A DNA stretch of 64,000 nt from Mycobacterium sp. Root135 (GTDB taxonomy: Bacteria > Actinomycetota > Actinomycetes > Mycobacteriales > Mycobacteriaceae), in assembly GCF_001426545.1 (NCBI RefSeq), contig NZ_LMEZ01000004.1, positions 634,541 through 698,540 of the forward strand, written 5' to 3'. The notes beneath the pieces were generated by a model that made no database searches, had not been told where the DNA came from, and saw nothing but the letters and a program-made list of their open reading frames with translations. Positions 28,143 to 36,727 of the stretch are shown here, piece after piece; the first letter of the stretch is position 1; every line of letters starts with the position of its first letter. The position numbers and the translations under genes were made by a program.

Positions 28143-28277
28143 GACGTACCTCCTCTTCTCTGCTCGCGGGACCGTGTTGAGACGCCGCGAAGGTGCGGCG
28201 GCCGTGGTTCAGCTCGAATGTTATCGGCCCCGGGGGCTGCGGGAATCGGTGCTGAGACCACCCGCGCTTGGTGGGCA

Positions 28278-28316
28278 TTAGGGGCCGACGCATTAGGGGT
28301 TCGGAATCGTTAGGGG
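28278..28316. promoter_or_regulatory. Three TTAGGGG elements in the divergent promoter region
   Basis: TTAGGGG occurs at 28278-28284, 28293-28299 and 28310-28316, spaced 15 and 17 bp, in the 267-bp gap between the Rv0340-like gene and the Hsp70-like/iniR operon. The orientation is constant. With the two copies before iniB, this marks a shared regulatory element for the whole block. Confidence 0.55.
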
Positions 28317-28409
28317 GATGTGACCCGCCGCCGGGTGGTGCGCCGCTATGGTGAGTGCTGATCTTTTCCGATCCCCCTGGGATGCGCGTCTTCACGAGGA
28401 AAACGGGAC

Positions 28410-30242
28410 ATGACACAACCACTCGGACTGTCCGTCGGCACCACCAACTTGGTGGCGGCCCGCGTCGGGTCCGCTCCGGTCACGCGGCGGTCCGTCCTCG
28501 TGGTGTTCGACGACCGCGCCCCCGAGGTCGGTGTGTTCCCCGGCCCCAATCAGCCGGGGCTGGTCCTCACCGGGTTCGTCGAGCGGGTCGGCGACCCGGT
28601 GCCGCTGGTGGCGGCGGACGGCTCCTCCCACCGCGGCGAGCTCGTCCTGGTCGAAGCGCTCGATGCGATCGCCCGCGGGGTCGGCGGCGGTGAACCGGTC
28701 ACGATCGCGGTGCCGTCGCACTGGGGTCCCGGGGTCGTCGGCGCCCTGCGCAGCGCCCTTCGCAACAAGCCCGGCCTGTCCCCCGGCGGGGTGCCCCCCA
28801 CGCTCGTTCCGGACTCGGTCGCCGCGCTCGCCGGTCTGCGGGCCGCACCGGGGCTTCCGTCCGACGGTGTCGTGCTGCTGTGCGACTTCGGCGGCAGCGG
28901 CACCAGCATCACGCTGGCCGACGCGGGTGCCGGGCTGGCTGTCATCGGCGGCACGGTCAGATACCAGGACTTCTCCGGCGACCTCGTCGACCAGGCACTG
29001 CTCAACCACGTCGTCACGGGTATCGCGGAGGCCAACTCCGCCGATCCGGCCAGCACCGCCGCGGTCGGATCACTCAGCCGCCTTCGCGACGAGTGCCGAA
29101 ACGCCAAGGAACGGTTGTCCGCCGACACCGCCACCGTGATCCAGGCGGAGGTGCCCGGGTACAAGTCGGATGTCCGCATCACGCGGCCCGAACTCGAGGG
29201 GCTCGTCGACGCACCACTCGCCGGTCTGCTGTCGACCATCTCGGAGACGTTGCAGCGCTACCGAATTCCGCTTGCGAGCATCTCGGCGATCGCGACGGTC
29301 GGCGGTGGCGCCGCCATTCCACTCGTCACCCAGCGGCTCTCTGAGCAGTTCCGCGCGCCGGTCGCCACGGCGCCGCTGCCAATGCTGTCGACCGCCGCGG
29401 GTGCCGCGGTCGTCGGCGCTCTCGGATTCGACGACGCGCAGACGGGCATGGCACCGACGGGAATGGCGCCTGCCGCCGACGCCCCGACGGGCATGGCGCC
29501 GACGATGGGGTGGGCTGCGGGAACGCCGCTCCCCGGCCCGCCGAACGCCGACGACTCCGGTTCGTTGGCATGGTCGCAGGACGACGACGCGCTCACCGGT
29601 GAGCCGATGCCCTACGCCGGCGACGAGTACAGCTCGGACTACTCCTCGACCGGGGCCAGGCCCGAGATGGCCTTCGCGCACGAAGAAGAGGACGACCTCC
29701 CGGATTCCGAGCCGCTGGCTTGGTACAAGCGGCCGCCCGTCCTGTTCGGCGCCGCCGCAGCCGCAGCCTTGCTTGCCGTCGGTGGGTTCGCCGCGGTGCA
29801 GCTGACCGGCAGCTCGTCCGACAGCGGCACCGTCACCGAGGTCGTCACCATCTCGTCGACCGGCGCCAACGGGGTGGTGACCACCAGCCTGTCCACCCTG
29901 ACGTCGACTCAGGAGAGTTCCGCGCCGAGCAACACCTCGACGGTCTCGAACTCGCCGACGACCACCACGGCGACCACGTCGCCGACGACCACCACCACGA
30001 CCACCACGTCGCCGACCACCACGACGACGACGACCACCACGACCACCACCACGACGACGACCACCACCACGACGACTCCGCCCACGACGACCACCACCAC
30101 GACCCCGCCTCCGGTCACGACGACGACCCAGCCCCCGGTCACCACGACGACGAAACCTCCCGCCCCGCCGACGACCACGGTGGCGCCGCCACCGGATACG
30201 CCGACGACTCCGGTCATCGAGCCGGACACTCCCGAGAATTAA
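28410..30242 (+). CDS. Hsp70/actin-fold ATPase-like membrane protein with Thr-rich tail
   Basis: 610 aa. Residues 1-340 show the actin/Hsp70 ATPase pattern: phosphate-1 LGLSVGTTNLVAA (5-17), phosphate-2 CDFGGSGTSITL (about 155-166) and adenosine motif TVGGGAAIPLVTQRL. There is no substrate-binding domain; instead an acidic linker leads to one membrane helix (about 444-465) and an extracellular tail of Thr, Pro and Ser. Orientation is inside-to-outside, so it could couple cytoplasmic ATP state to the envelope. The stop (TAA) overlaps the iniR ATG by one base. I do not recall an equivalent gene between Rv0339c and Rv0340 in M. tuberculosis. Confidence 0.8.
   Translation: MTQPLGLSVGTTNLVAARVGSAPVTRRSVLVVFDDRAPEVGVFPGPNQPGLVLTGFVERVGDPVPLVAADGSSHRGELVLVEALDAIARGVGGGEPVTIAVPSHWGPGVVGALRSALRNKPGLSPGGVPPTLVPDSVAALAGLRAAPGLPSDGVVLLCDFGGSGTSITLADAGAGLAVIGGTVRYQDFSGDLVDQALLNHVVTGIAEANSADPASTAAVGSLSRLRDECRNAKERLSADTATVIQAEVPGYKSDVRITRPELEGLVDAPLAGLLSTISETLQRYRIPLASISAIATVGGGAAIPLVTQRLSEQFRAPVATAPLPMLSTAAGAAVVGALGFDDAQTGMAPTGMAPAADAPTGMAPTMGWAAGTPLPGPPNADDSGSLAWSQDDDALTGEPMPYAGDEYSSDYSSTGARPEMAFAHEEEDDLPDSEPLAWYKRPPVLFGAAAAAALLAVGGFAAVQLTGSSSDSGTVTEVVTISSTGANGVVTTSLSTLTSTQESSAPSNTSTVSNSPTTTTATTSPTTTTTTTTSPTTTTTTTTTTTTTTTTTTTTTPPTTTTTTTPPPVTTTTQPPVTTTTKPPAPPTTTVAPPPDTPTTPVIEPDTPEN
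29955..30130 (+). repeat. Low-complexity ACG/ACC run encoding poly-threonine
   Basis: An almost pure array of Thr codons (ACC and ACG) encodes most of the extracellular tail of the Hsp70-like protein, broken by a few SPT or PPT interruptions. It is a codon-level repeat prone to slippage and length variation between strains, not a CRISPR or intergenic array. Confidence 0.85.
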
Positions 30243-32713
30243 TGGCCGTCAGCGACGCGGTCGCGACCTGGCTGTCGTCGCCGACCGAGCCGACGAAGGT
30301 TCTGGTGTCCGGCGGCGTCGGCACCGGGAAGACCACCACGCTCGCCGAGATCAGAGCCTCGTTGCGCGCGGCAGGCGTCACCGTCGTCGCGCGCCCTCCT
30401 CGCGCCGGTGACCCACCGGATGCCGCGGTGGTCATCGACGACGCCCACCTGCTGGGCGCCGCAGACTTAGAGCGGCTGGTCGAGCTGATCGGCGACCCCG
30501 CCGCGACGGTCGTGGTCGCGGCAGAACCGTTGTCGCACCAGCCCGCACTGACCGCCCTGCGCACGGCGATGGCCCGTGAGGCACCCGTTCTGACGCTGAC
30601 CCCCCTGACACCGTCCGACGTGCACCGGCTGGCCGCCGAGATCGTTGGCGTGTCGCCTTCGACCGAGCTGGTCAGCGACGTCGTGGTGGCAAGCGCAGGC
30701 CTGCCCTTCCTCGTCCATCCCGCATTGGCCGCGCTGGTGTCGGCGGACGGCATGTCCGCGGCGGACGCCGCCAAGGTGGCGTTGATCGAGCGGTTGCGTC
30801 GGGTGGAGGAACCCGTGCTCGACACCCTTCTGCTGTCGTCGCTCAGCCAGGACCTCGGCCCGGACGACGTCGGGGCCACGCTGGGCGTGGACCAGGACGA
30901 GGCGCAGCGGCTGGTCGACGTCGCGAGGGCCAGCGGGCTCATCGCCCCGTCGCTCAGCCCGGCGTTCACCGCCGCACTGCATCAAAACGTCGCCCAGATC
31001 ATCGGTGCGGCGCGTCATCACCAGGTCGAAACATCCTTGCTCCGAACGCAACTCGAGCAGTCGACGCTGTCCACCGAGCTGGCGCTGCGACTCGCCGAGC
31101 ACGGACTACGCGACCCTCGGCTGGCGGCGGCACTGACCGATCTCGCCGCCCTCAACCAGGGTCGCCCCGCCAACGCCGCCCGGCTGTACCGCGCCGCCAC
31201 GAAGGTGGGGGCCAGCGAGCTCAACGCGAAACTCGCCGACGCGCTGGCGCTGACCGGGGACTGTGCCACCGCGGGCCGTCTCGCCGACGAGTTGCTCGCC
31301 TCGGAGAACGTGGGCGAACGGGCCGCGGCGGTCCGGATCGCGGCCAGTGTCGCGCTGCACGACGGCAGCGCCGCCCAGGCGGCGGAGCTCTTCCGTTGGC
31401 TCGGTCCGTATCCCGATGCCGTCGTGGGGTCGGCCGCCGTCGTGGCCGCCCTCGGCGTCGGCGACGTCGCGTCGGCCCGTGCCGCGTTGAGCGCCGACGT
31501 CTCGGGTCCGCCGACGTCGACCGCCCGGGCAGCGCGCGGCATCGCCGAGGGACTGCTGCTGACGGTCGACGGCGGCTACCCGGCGGCCGTCGCCCGGTTG
31601 GCGCAGTCGATGACCGAGCAGGTCTCGGCCGTCGTCACCCCCGACACCCCGTCAGCCCTCGTCACGTTGGTGGCGATGCACGGCGGCGACTCCGTCCGAG
31701 CCCGCAGCGTGATCGGCAGGGCCGTCCGCGGCACCGGCGACGACGACGGATTCGTCGCGCACCGGCACACCCTGCTGTTGGGCTGGGCCCGCATGTTGGA
31801 CGGCCAGCTGTCCGCCGCGGCAGCCGACGCCGCCTCCGTCGACGGTGCGAATCTGCACCGGCGCGACGCGTTGTGGGCCGCCGCGCTGCAGACCGCGGTG
31901 GCCCGGCGCGCCGGCGACAGCGGTGCCGTCTACAAGCACTGGTACGCGGCGATGGAGGTGCTCACGGAGTACTCCATGGACCTCTACGCGTTGCTGCCGC
32001 TCGGCGAACTATGGGTGGCCGCGGCCCGGTTGGGACAGGTCGACCTCGTCAAGTCCGCACTCGACGAGGCCTTCACTCTGCTTGGCGCCCTTGGCAATCC
32101 GCCCCTGTGGTCGGTGCCGCTGCATTGGTCGGGGGTGCACGCAGGCATTCTGGCGAACTCGCCCGCGTCGGTCGCACCGCACGGCCAGGCGCTGACCGCG
32201 GCAGCCGTCCACAGCTCGTTCGCGCGGGCCCTGGCGAGCGCGGGGCGCACCTGGCTGCGGGTGCTGGCCAACCACGTCGACGCGGGTGAGGTGACGGCGG
32301 CCGCCCGCTCGCTGACGCAGTTCGGGCTGACCTGGGACGCGACCAGGCTGGCCAGCCAGGCGGCGCTGCACACCCCCGACGGCAAGGTGTCCGGGGCCAT
32401 GCTTCAGCTGGCGCGCGACCTGAAGCTCACCACCGCGGGCACCGAGGACGGCGGCGACGTCGCGGTAGCGCCTGCGGCGGCCGCGCCACGTCCCGGTTCG
32501 TCGACGACGCGGGAATCGCGGTTGTCCGATCGCGAGCGCGAGGTGGCCGAGCTGCTGCTGCAGGGGATGCCGTACCGCGACATCGGCAGCCAGCTCTTCA
32601 TCTCGGCGAAGACCGTCGAGCACCACGTGGCGCGTATTCGACGTCGGCTGGGAGCCGAGTCCCGGTCGGAGTTGATCTCGATGCTGCGGGCGATGTTGGG
32701 CGCGCCGAGTTGA
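30242..32713 (+). CDS. iniR: IniR-like STAND ATPase / LuxR-type transcriptional regulator
   Basis: 823 aa. N-terminal P-loop SGGVGTGKTTT (about residues 22-32) and Walker B VVIDDAHLLG mark a STAND-type ATPase. A long helical-repeat region follows, then a C-terminal LuxR helix-turn-helix (about 760-820) with SDREREVAELLLQGM and ISAKTVEHHVARIRRRLG. This is the architecture and position of M. tuberculosis Rv0339c (IniR), reported to activate iniBAC in response to free trehalose during envelope stress. The ATG overlaps the Hsp70-like stop (TAATG), so the two proteins are made together. The GH15 and iniBAC genes nearby fit a trehalose theme. Confidence 0.85.
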   Translation: MAVSDAVATWLSSPTEPTKVLVSGGVGTGKTTTLAEIRASLRAAGVTVVARPPRAGDPPDAAVVIDDAHLLGAADLERLVELIGDPAATVVVAAEPLSHQPALTALRTAMAREAPVLTLTPLTPSDVHRLAAEIVGVSPSTELVSDVVVASAGLPFLVHPALAALVSADGMSAADAAKVALIERLRRVEEPVLDTLLLSSLSQDLGPDDVGATLGVDQDEAQRLVDVARASGLIAPSLSPAFTAALHQNVAQIIGAARHHQVETSLLRTQLEQSTLSTELALRLAEHGLRDPRLAAALTDLAALNQGRPANAARLYRAATKVGASELNAKLADALALTGDCATAGRLADELLASENVGERAAAVRIAASVALHDGSAAQAAELFRWLGPYPDAVVGSAAVVAALGVGDVASARAALSADVSGPPTSTARAARGIAEGLLLTVDGGYPAAVARLAQSMTEQVSAVVTPDTPSALVTLVAMHGGDSVRARSVIGRAVRGTGDDDGFVAHRHTLLLGWARMLDGQLSAAAADAASVDGANLHRRDALWAAALQTAVARRAGDSGAVYKHWYAAMEVLTEYSMDLYALLPLGELWVAAARLGQVDLVKSALDEAFTLLGALGNPPLWSVPLHWSGVHAGILANSPASVAPHGQALTAAAVHSSFARALASAGRTWLRVLANHVDAGEVTAAARSLTQFGLTWDATRLASQAALHTPDGKVSGAMLQLARDLKLTTAGTEDGGDVAVAPAAAAPRPGSSTTRESRLSDREREVAELLLQGMPYRDIGSQLFISAKTVEHHVARIRRRLGAESRSELISMLRAMLGAPS

Positions 32714-32831
32714 GATGTGCCAATTTCGGCCCCCGCGGCGCAGTTTCGGCGAATGTGACGACTGACACAGCGAAGGCGGGCTCGGGGTTCACGACTAGCG
32801 AACTAACACCAACCGCCCAGGCAACCAACCG

Positions 32832-32850
32832 GTAGGTTAGGTCAGCCTTC
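32832..32850. promoter_or_regulatory. Weak IdeR/iron-box-like sequence upstream of etfD
   Basis: The 19-mer starting GTAGGTTAGG agrees with the mycobacterial iron-box consensus (TTAGGTTAGG-centred palindrome) at 13 of 19 positions, counted by eye. The right arm is poor. EtfD contains iron-sulfur clusters, so iron control would make sense, but the match is marginal. Confidence 0.2.
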
Positions 32851-32900
32851 GTAGCGATACGAAAGCCGCGGATGCCACTATGAGCTGGCATCTAGCGTAA

Positions 32901-32938
32901 GTTACCGACCAGTAACCGGCTATCTTACTGCGCGGTAA
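32901..32938. promoter_or_regulatory. Paired TTAC-N6-GTAA inverted repeats upstream of etfD
   Basis: TTACCGACCAGTAA (32902-32915) and TTACTGCGCGGTAA (32925-32938) are two imperfect palindromes whose starts are 23 bp apart, about two helical turns. The second ends 20 bp before the etfD GTG. The pattern is typical of TetR-family fatty-acid regulators, which suits a beta-oxidation electron-transfer gene. Confidence 0.6.
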
Positions 32939-32958
32939 CTTCAACCCGGGAGGCGCGC

Positions 32959-35900
32959 GTGGACACGCAAACCCTAATCAGGCTGACCCTTGGCCTTCTG
33001 TTGACGGCAATCGTGTTGGGGTTCGCCGTCAAACGCGTCCTCTTCCTGGTGAACCTGATCAGCTCGGGGCAGCCCACGATCGACGAGGACGCCCGCAAGG
33101 ACAACCTCAAGGCGCGCATCACCACGCAGTTCACCGAGGTCCTCGGGCAGAAGAAACTGCTGAGCTGGTCCATCCCCGGCATCGCCCACTTCTTCACCAT
33201 GTGGGGCTTCTTCGTCCTGTCCACCGTCTACCTCGAGGCCTACGGCGTCCTGTTCGACCCGAAGTTCGCCATCCCGTTCGTCGGGCACTGGGACGCGCTC
33301 GGGTTCCTGCAGGACTTCTTCGCCCTCGCGGTGCTGCTAGGCATCATCGTCTTCTCGATCATCCGACTCCGTTCGGAGCCCAAGGAATACGGCCGCGACT
33401 CCCGCTTCTACGGTTCGCACACCGGCGGCGCCTGGCTGATCCTCTTCATGATCTTCCTGGTCATCCTCAGCTACGCGTTCTTCCGCGGGGCCGCAGTGGT
33501 GACCGAGAACCTGCCCTACGGTTGGGGTGCGTTCTTCTCCCACGGCATGGGCGCGTGGATGCAGGTCTTCGGACAGCACGCCAACGAATACATCGAAACC
33601 GTCGCGCTGCTGCTGCACATCGGCATCATGCTCGTCTTCCTGCTGATCGTGTTGCACTCCAAGCACCTTCACATCGGCCTCGCACCGGTCAACGTCACGT
33701 TCAAGCGTCTGCCCAACGGCCTCGGCCCGCTGCTGCCCATGGAGTACAACCGCGAGTACATCGACTTCGAGGATCCCGCCGAGGATGCGGTGCTCGGTCG
33801 CGGCAAGATCGAAGACTTCACGTGGAAGGGCTACCTCGACTTCACGACGTGTACCGAGTGCGGCCGCTGCCAGTCGCAGTGCCCGGCCTGGAACACCGGA
33901 AAGCCGTTGTCTCCCAAGCTCGTCATCATGAACCTGCGCGACCACCTGTTCGCCAAGGCGCCCTACATCATCGGCGGCCAGGAGACCCCGGCCGAGAACA
34001 CCGCCGAAGGCGGCGCCACCGAAACCCTGGTGAAGGACGCCGATCACGGCGACCACCACCACGTGCCCGAATCCGGGTTCGAACGCATCCTCGGCTCCGG
34101 TCCCGACCAAGCCACCCGCCCGCTCGTCGGCACCCTGGAGCAGGGTGGCGTCATCGACCCCGACGTCCTGTGGTCCTGCACCAACTGCGGCGCCTGCGTC
34201 GAGCAGTGCCCGGTGGACATCGAGCACATCGACCACATCGTCGACATGCGCCGCTACCAGGTCATGGTCGAGTCCGAGTTCCCCGGCGAGCTCAACGGTC
34301 TGTTCAAGAACCTCGAACGCAACGGCAACCCGTGGGGTCAGAGCCCCAAGGAACGCACCAAGTGGATCGACGAGGTCGACTTCGACGTGCCGGTCTACGG
34401 CGAGGACGTCGACTCCTTCGACGGCTTCGAGTACCTGTTCTGGGTCGGCTGCGCCGGAGCCTTGGAGGACCGCGCCAAGAAGACCACCAAGGCCGTCGCC
34501 GAACTGCTTGCCACCGCGGGCGTGAAGTTCCTCGTCCTCGGCAGCGGTGAGACCTGCACCGGCGACTCCGCTCGCCGCGCGGGCAACGAGTTCCTGTTCC
34601 AGCAATTGGCTGCGCAGAACGTCGAGACCATCAACGGCGTGTTCGAGGGTGTCGAGACCGTCGACCGCAAGATCATCGCGACGTGCCCGCACTGCTTCAA
34701 CACCATCGGCCGCGAATACCCGCAGCTCGGCAGCAACTACACCGTGGTGCACCACACCCAGTTGCTGAACCGCCTGGTCCGGGACAAGAAGCTGGTCGCC
34801 GTCAAGCCGGTCGGTCAGGACGTGACCTATCACGACCCGTGCTTCCTCGGTCGCCACAACAAGGAGTACTCGGCCCCGCGTGAGCTCATCGGTGCCTCGG
34901 GCGCCACGCTGACCGAGATGCCGCGCCACGCCGACCGCGGTCTGTGCTGCGGCGCGGGCGGCGCGCGAATGTGGATGGAAGAGCACATCGGCAAGCGCGT
35001 GAACCACGAACGCGCCGAAGAGGCCCTGAACACCAACGCCTCGAAGATCGCGACCGGCTGCCCGTTCTGCCGCGTCATGATGACCGACGGTGTCGGCGAC
35101 CTCGCCGAGGAGACCGGCAAGCAGGCCGAGGTTCTCGACGTCGCGCAGCTGCTGCTGGCGTCGTTGGACAAGGACACCGTCTCGTTGCCGGAGAAGGGCG
35201 CGGCGGCAAAGGCATTCGCCGCCCGGGTCGCCGAGCGCGAGGAGCAGGCCCCCGCCGAGGCCGAGCCGGTCGTCGCCGAGGAAGAGGCCGCCCCGGTGGC
35301 CACGGCCGAGACGGCGACGACGGAAGCTCCTGCGGCACCTGCCAAGGGCGGTCTCACCATCGCCAAGAAGCCGGGTCGCAAGCCCGCCGCGAAGGCCGAG
35401 GCCGCACCTGCCGAGGCCACTCCCGAGGCACCCGCCGCCGAAGCGCCGGTCAAGGGTCTCGCCATCGCCAAGAAGCCGGGTGCCAAGAAGGCCGCCCCGG
35501 CGCCTGCGGCGACGACGACGGAGACCAACACCGCACCGGCAGCCGCCGAACCGCCCGTCAAGGGACTCGGCATCGCCAAGCGCCCGGGTAGCAAGAAGGC
35601 CGCCGCCCCCGCTGCTGCTGAGACGCCGGCGGCCGAGACCGCTCCCGCTGCGGCCGAGCCCGCCAAGGCCGAACCGCCGGTGAAGGGGTTGTCGATCGCC
35701 AAGCGCCCCGGCAGCAAGAAGGCCGCTGCCCCGGCCGCGCAGGCGTCCGCCACGGTCGTCCAGCCGGCGAACGTCGCTCCCGACGAGGCGGAGGCGGGCA
35801 CCGACCCTGCCGAGTCCGCCGATTCGGATCTCGGTCTCGAGAAGCCAGAACCGCCCGTCAAGGGTCTGGCCATCGCCCGTCGCCCGGGGAGCAAGAAGGC

Positions 35901-36084
35901 GGCCGCCCCGAAGCCCGCGGAAGACGTTGCGCCGCAACCCGAACCGGAAGCCACTCCCGCCGTCGAGGATTCGGCGTCAGAACAGGTGAGCGAACCCGCC
36001 GCAGCGGCGACGCCCGCCGAACCCGAGGCCCCGGTGAAGGGTCTCGGCATCGCACCGGGCGTCCGTCGTCCCGGAAAGCGCTAG
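32959..36084 (+). CDS. etfD: Membrane iron-sulfur ETF:quinone oxidoreductase EtfD with repeat tail
   Basis: 1041 aa, GTG start after an overlapping GGGAGG ribosome site. The N-terminal about 250 residues hold five or six helices of a NarI/cytochrome-b-like subunit. Then come two 4Fe-4S motifs, CTECGRCQSQCP (about 298-309) and CTNCGACVEQCPV (about 406-418), and two CCG domains (CPHCFNT near 575, CCGAGGARMW near 662). This is the heterodisulfide-reductase-like protein Rv0338c, named EtfD, which passes electrons from fatty-acid oxidation via FixAB to menaquinone. The C-terminal about 300 residues are an Ala/Pro/Glu/Lys-rich tail with six repeats and are longer than I recall for M. tuberculosis (882 aa total). 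Confidence 0.88.
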   Translation: MDTQTLIRLTLGLLLTAIVLGFAVKRVLFLVNLISSGQPTIDEDARKDNLKARITTQFTEVLGQKKLLSWSIPGIAHFFTMWGFFVLSTVYLEAYGVLFDPKFAIPFVGHWDALGFLQDFFALAVLLGIIVFSIIRLRSEPKEYGRDSRFYGSHTGGAWLILFMIFLVILSYAFFRGAAVVTENLPYGWGAFFSHGMGAWMQVFGQHANEYIETVALLLHIGIMLVFLLIVLHSKHLHIGLAPVNVTFKRLPNGLGPLLPMEYNREYIDFEDPAEDAVLGRGKIEDFTWKGYLDFTTCTECGRCQSQCPAWNTGKPLSPKLVIMNLRDHLFAKAPYIIGGQETPAENTAEGGATETLVKDADHGDHHHVPESGFERILGSGPDQATRPLVGTLEQGGVIDPDVLWSCTNCGACVEQCPVDIEHIDHIVDMRRYQVMVESEFPGELNGLFKNLERNGNPWGQSPKERTKWIDEVDFDVPVYGEDVDSFDGFEYLFWVGCAGALEDRAKKTTKAVAELLATAGVKFLVLGSGETCTGDSARRAGNEFLFQQLAAQNVETINGVFEGVETVDRKIIATCPHCFNTIGREYPQLGSNYTVVHHTQLLNRLVRDKKLVAVKPVGQDVTYHDPCFLGRHNKEYSAPRELIGASGATLTEMPRHADRGLCCGAGGARMWMEEHIGKRVNHERAEEALNTNASKIATGCPFCRVMMTDGVGDLAEETGKQAEVLDVAQLLLASLDKDTVSLPEKGAAAKAFAARVAEREEQAPAEAEPVVAEEEAAPVATAETATTEAPAAPAKGGLTIAKKPGRKPAAKAEAAPAEATPEAPAAEAPVKGLAIAKKPGAKKAAPAPAATTTETNTAPAAAEPPVKGLGIAKRPGSKKAAAPAAAETPAAETAPAAAEPAKAEPPVKGLSIAKRPGSKKAAAPAAQASATVVQPANVAPDEAEAGTDPAESADSDLGLEKPEPPVKGLAIARRPGSKKAAAPKPAEDVAPQPEPEATPAVEDSASEQVSEPAAAATPAEPEAPVKGLGIAPGVRRPGKR
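35344..36081 (+). repeat. Six dispersed (V)KGLxIAKRPGSKKAA repeats in the EtfD tail
   Basis: Units begin at 35344, 35449, 35557, 35680, 35857 and 36034. Each encodes a basic core such as VKGLAIAKKPGAKKAA, separated by 20-45 residues of Ala, Pro and Glu. The last unit ends the protein at RRPGKR. The basic core resembles nucleic-acid or acidic-lipid binding motifs of the histone-H1-like type. Confidence 0.85.
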
Positions 36085-36108
36085 CGGGCGCCTAGGAACC
36101 CGAGTGCG

Positions 36109-36534
36109 TCAGCTCACCTGGTGTAGCTGGAACGGGGCCTGGGTGATCGTGCCGCCGGGGCAGTCGTAATTCGAGTCGGTGGTGATCGTGCCTGCCAGTG
36201 TCGCGGGGTCGAGGGTCAGCGAGATGTAGGCAGGTGCGTAACTGCCGTCAGCGCAGATGGCACCGTCGGGCTTGGTGATCTTGAAGTTCCACTTCCCGTC
36301 GAGGAGGGTCGCGGGGACGGTCCAGCCCTGATTGCTGGAGACGCTGCCCGCACATCCCGTGGCTCCGCATGTCGTCGCAATCGTCCAGAGGTTGAGGACG
36401 TCGCCACCGGAGTACGTTCCGTTGAGCAACGGTGGATCTGCGAGGGCCGGCGCCGCCAGGCCCGCGGCGACGGCCGTGATTGCCATGGCTACAGGGATGG
36501 CCGAAGCCAACGTGCGTGTGACTACCAGCTTCAT
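36109..36534 (-). CDS. Secreted protein of about 115 mature residues, unknown function
   Basis: 141 aa from the ATG at 36532-36534, which follows a GGAAGG ribosome site; an upstream in-frame ATG lacks one. A Sec signal peptide ends at ALADPP (about residue 32). The mature domain has four cysteines (CGATGC, ICADG, YDCPGG), consistent with disulfides, and a WKFNI-like beta-rich pattern. Similar small exported mycobacterial proteins have no known activity. It converges on etfD. Confidence 0.75.
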   Translation of the reverse strand: MKLVVTRTLASAIPVAMAITAVAAGLAAPALADPPLLNGTYSGGDVLNLWTIATTCGATGCAGSVSSNQGWTVPATLLDGKWNFKITKPDGAICADGSYAPAYISLTLDPATLAGTITTDSNYDCPGGTITQAPFQLHQVS

Positions 36535-36727
36535 CTCTGTACCTTCCGACCAATGTGGACTCAGCAAGTTAACCGCCACCCCGGCGCAAATCATGGGGTC
36601 TTAGCCAGGATTTGCACGTTCGTGTCCGACCTGACGTGAAAACGATGGCGAACCGACTCCGCGTTCGACCTGCGACGACGGCGGCGGGCGAGAAATGCGC
36701 TTGAACAGCCATGGGAGACTTGACGGC

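Noticed and set aside
29955..30130. Dense short repeats that could be taken for a CRISPR-like array
   Set aside because: They are in-frame Thr codons within a long coding sequence; there are no spacers and no cas genes.
33337..35937. 866-aa minus-strand open frame opposite etfD
   Set aside because: It mirrors the codon-biased etfD gene, lacks domains and is extremely rich in Gly, Arg and Val typical of high-G+C antisense frames.
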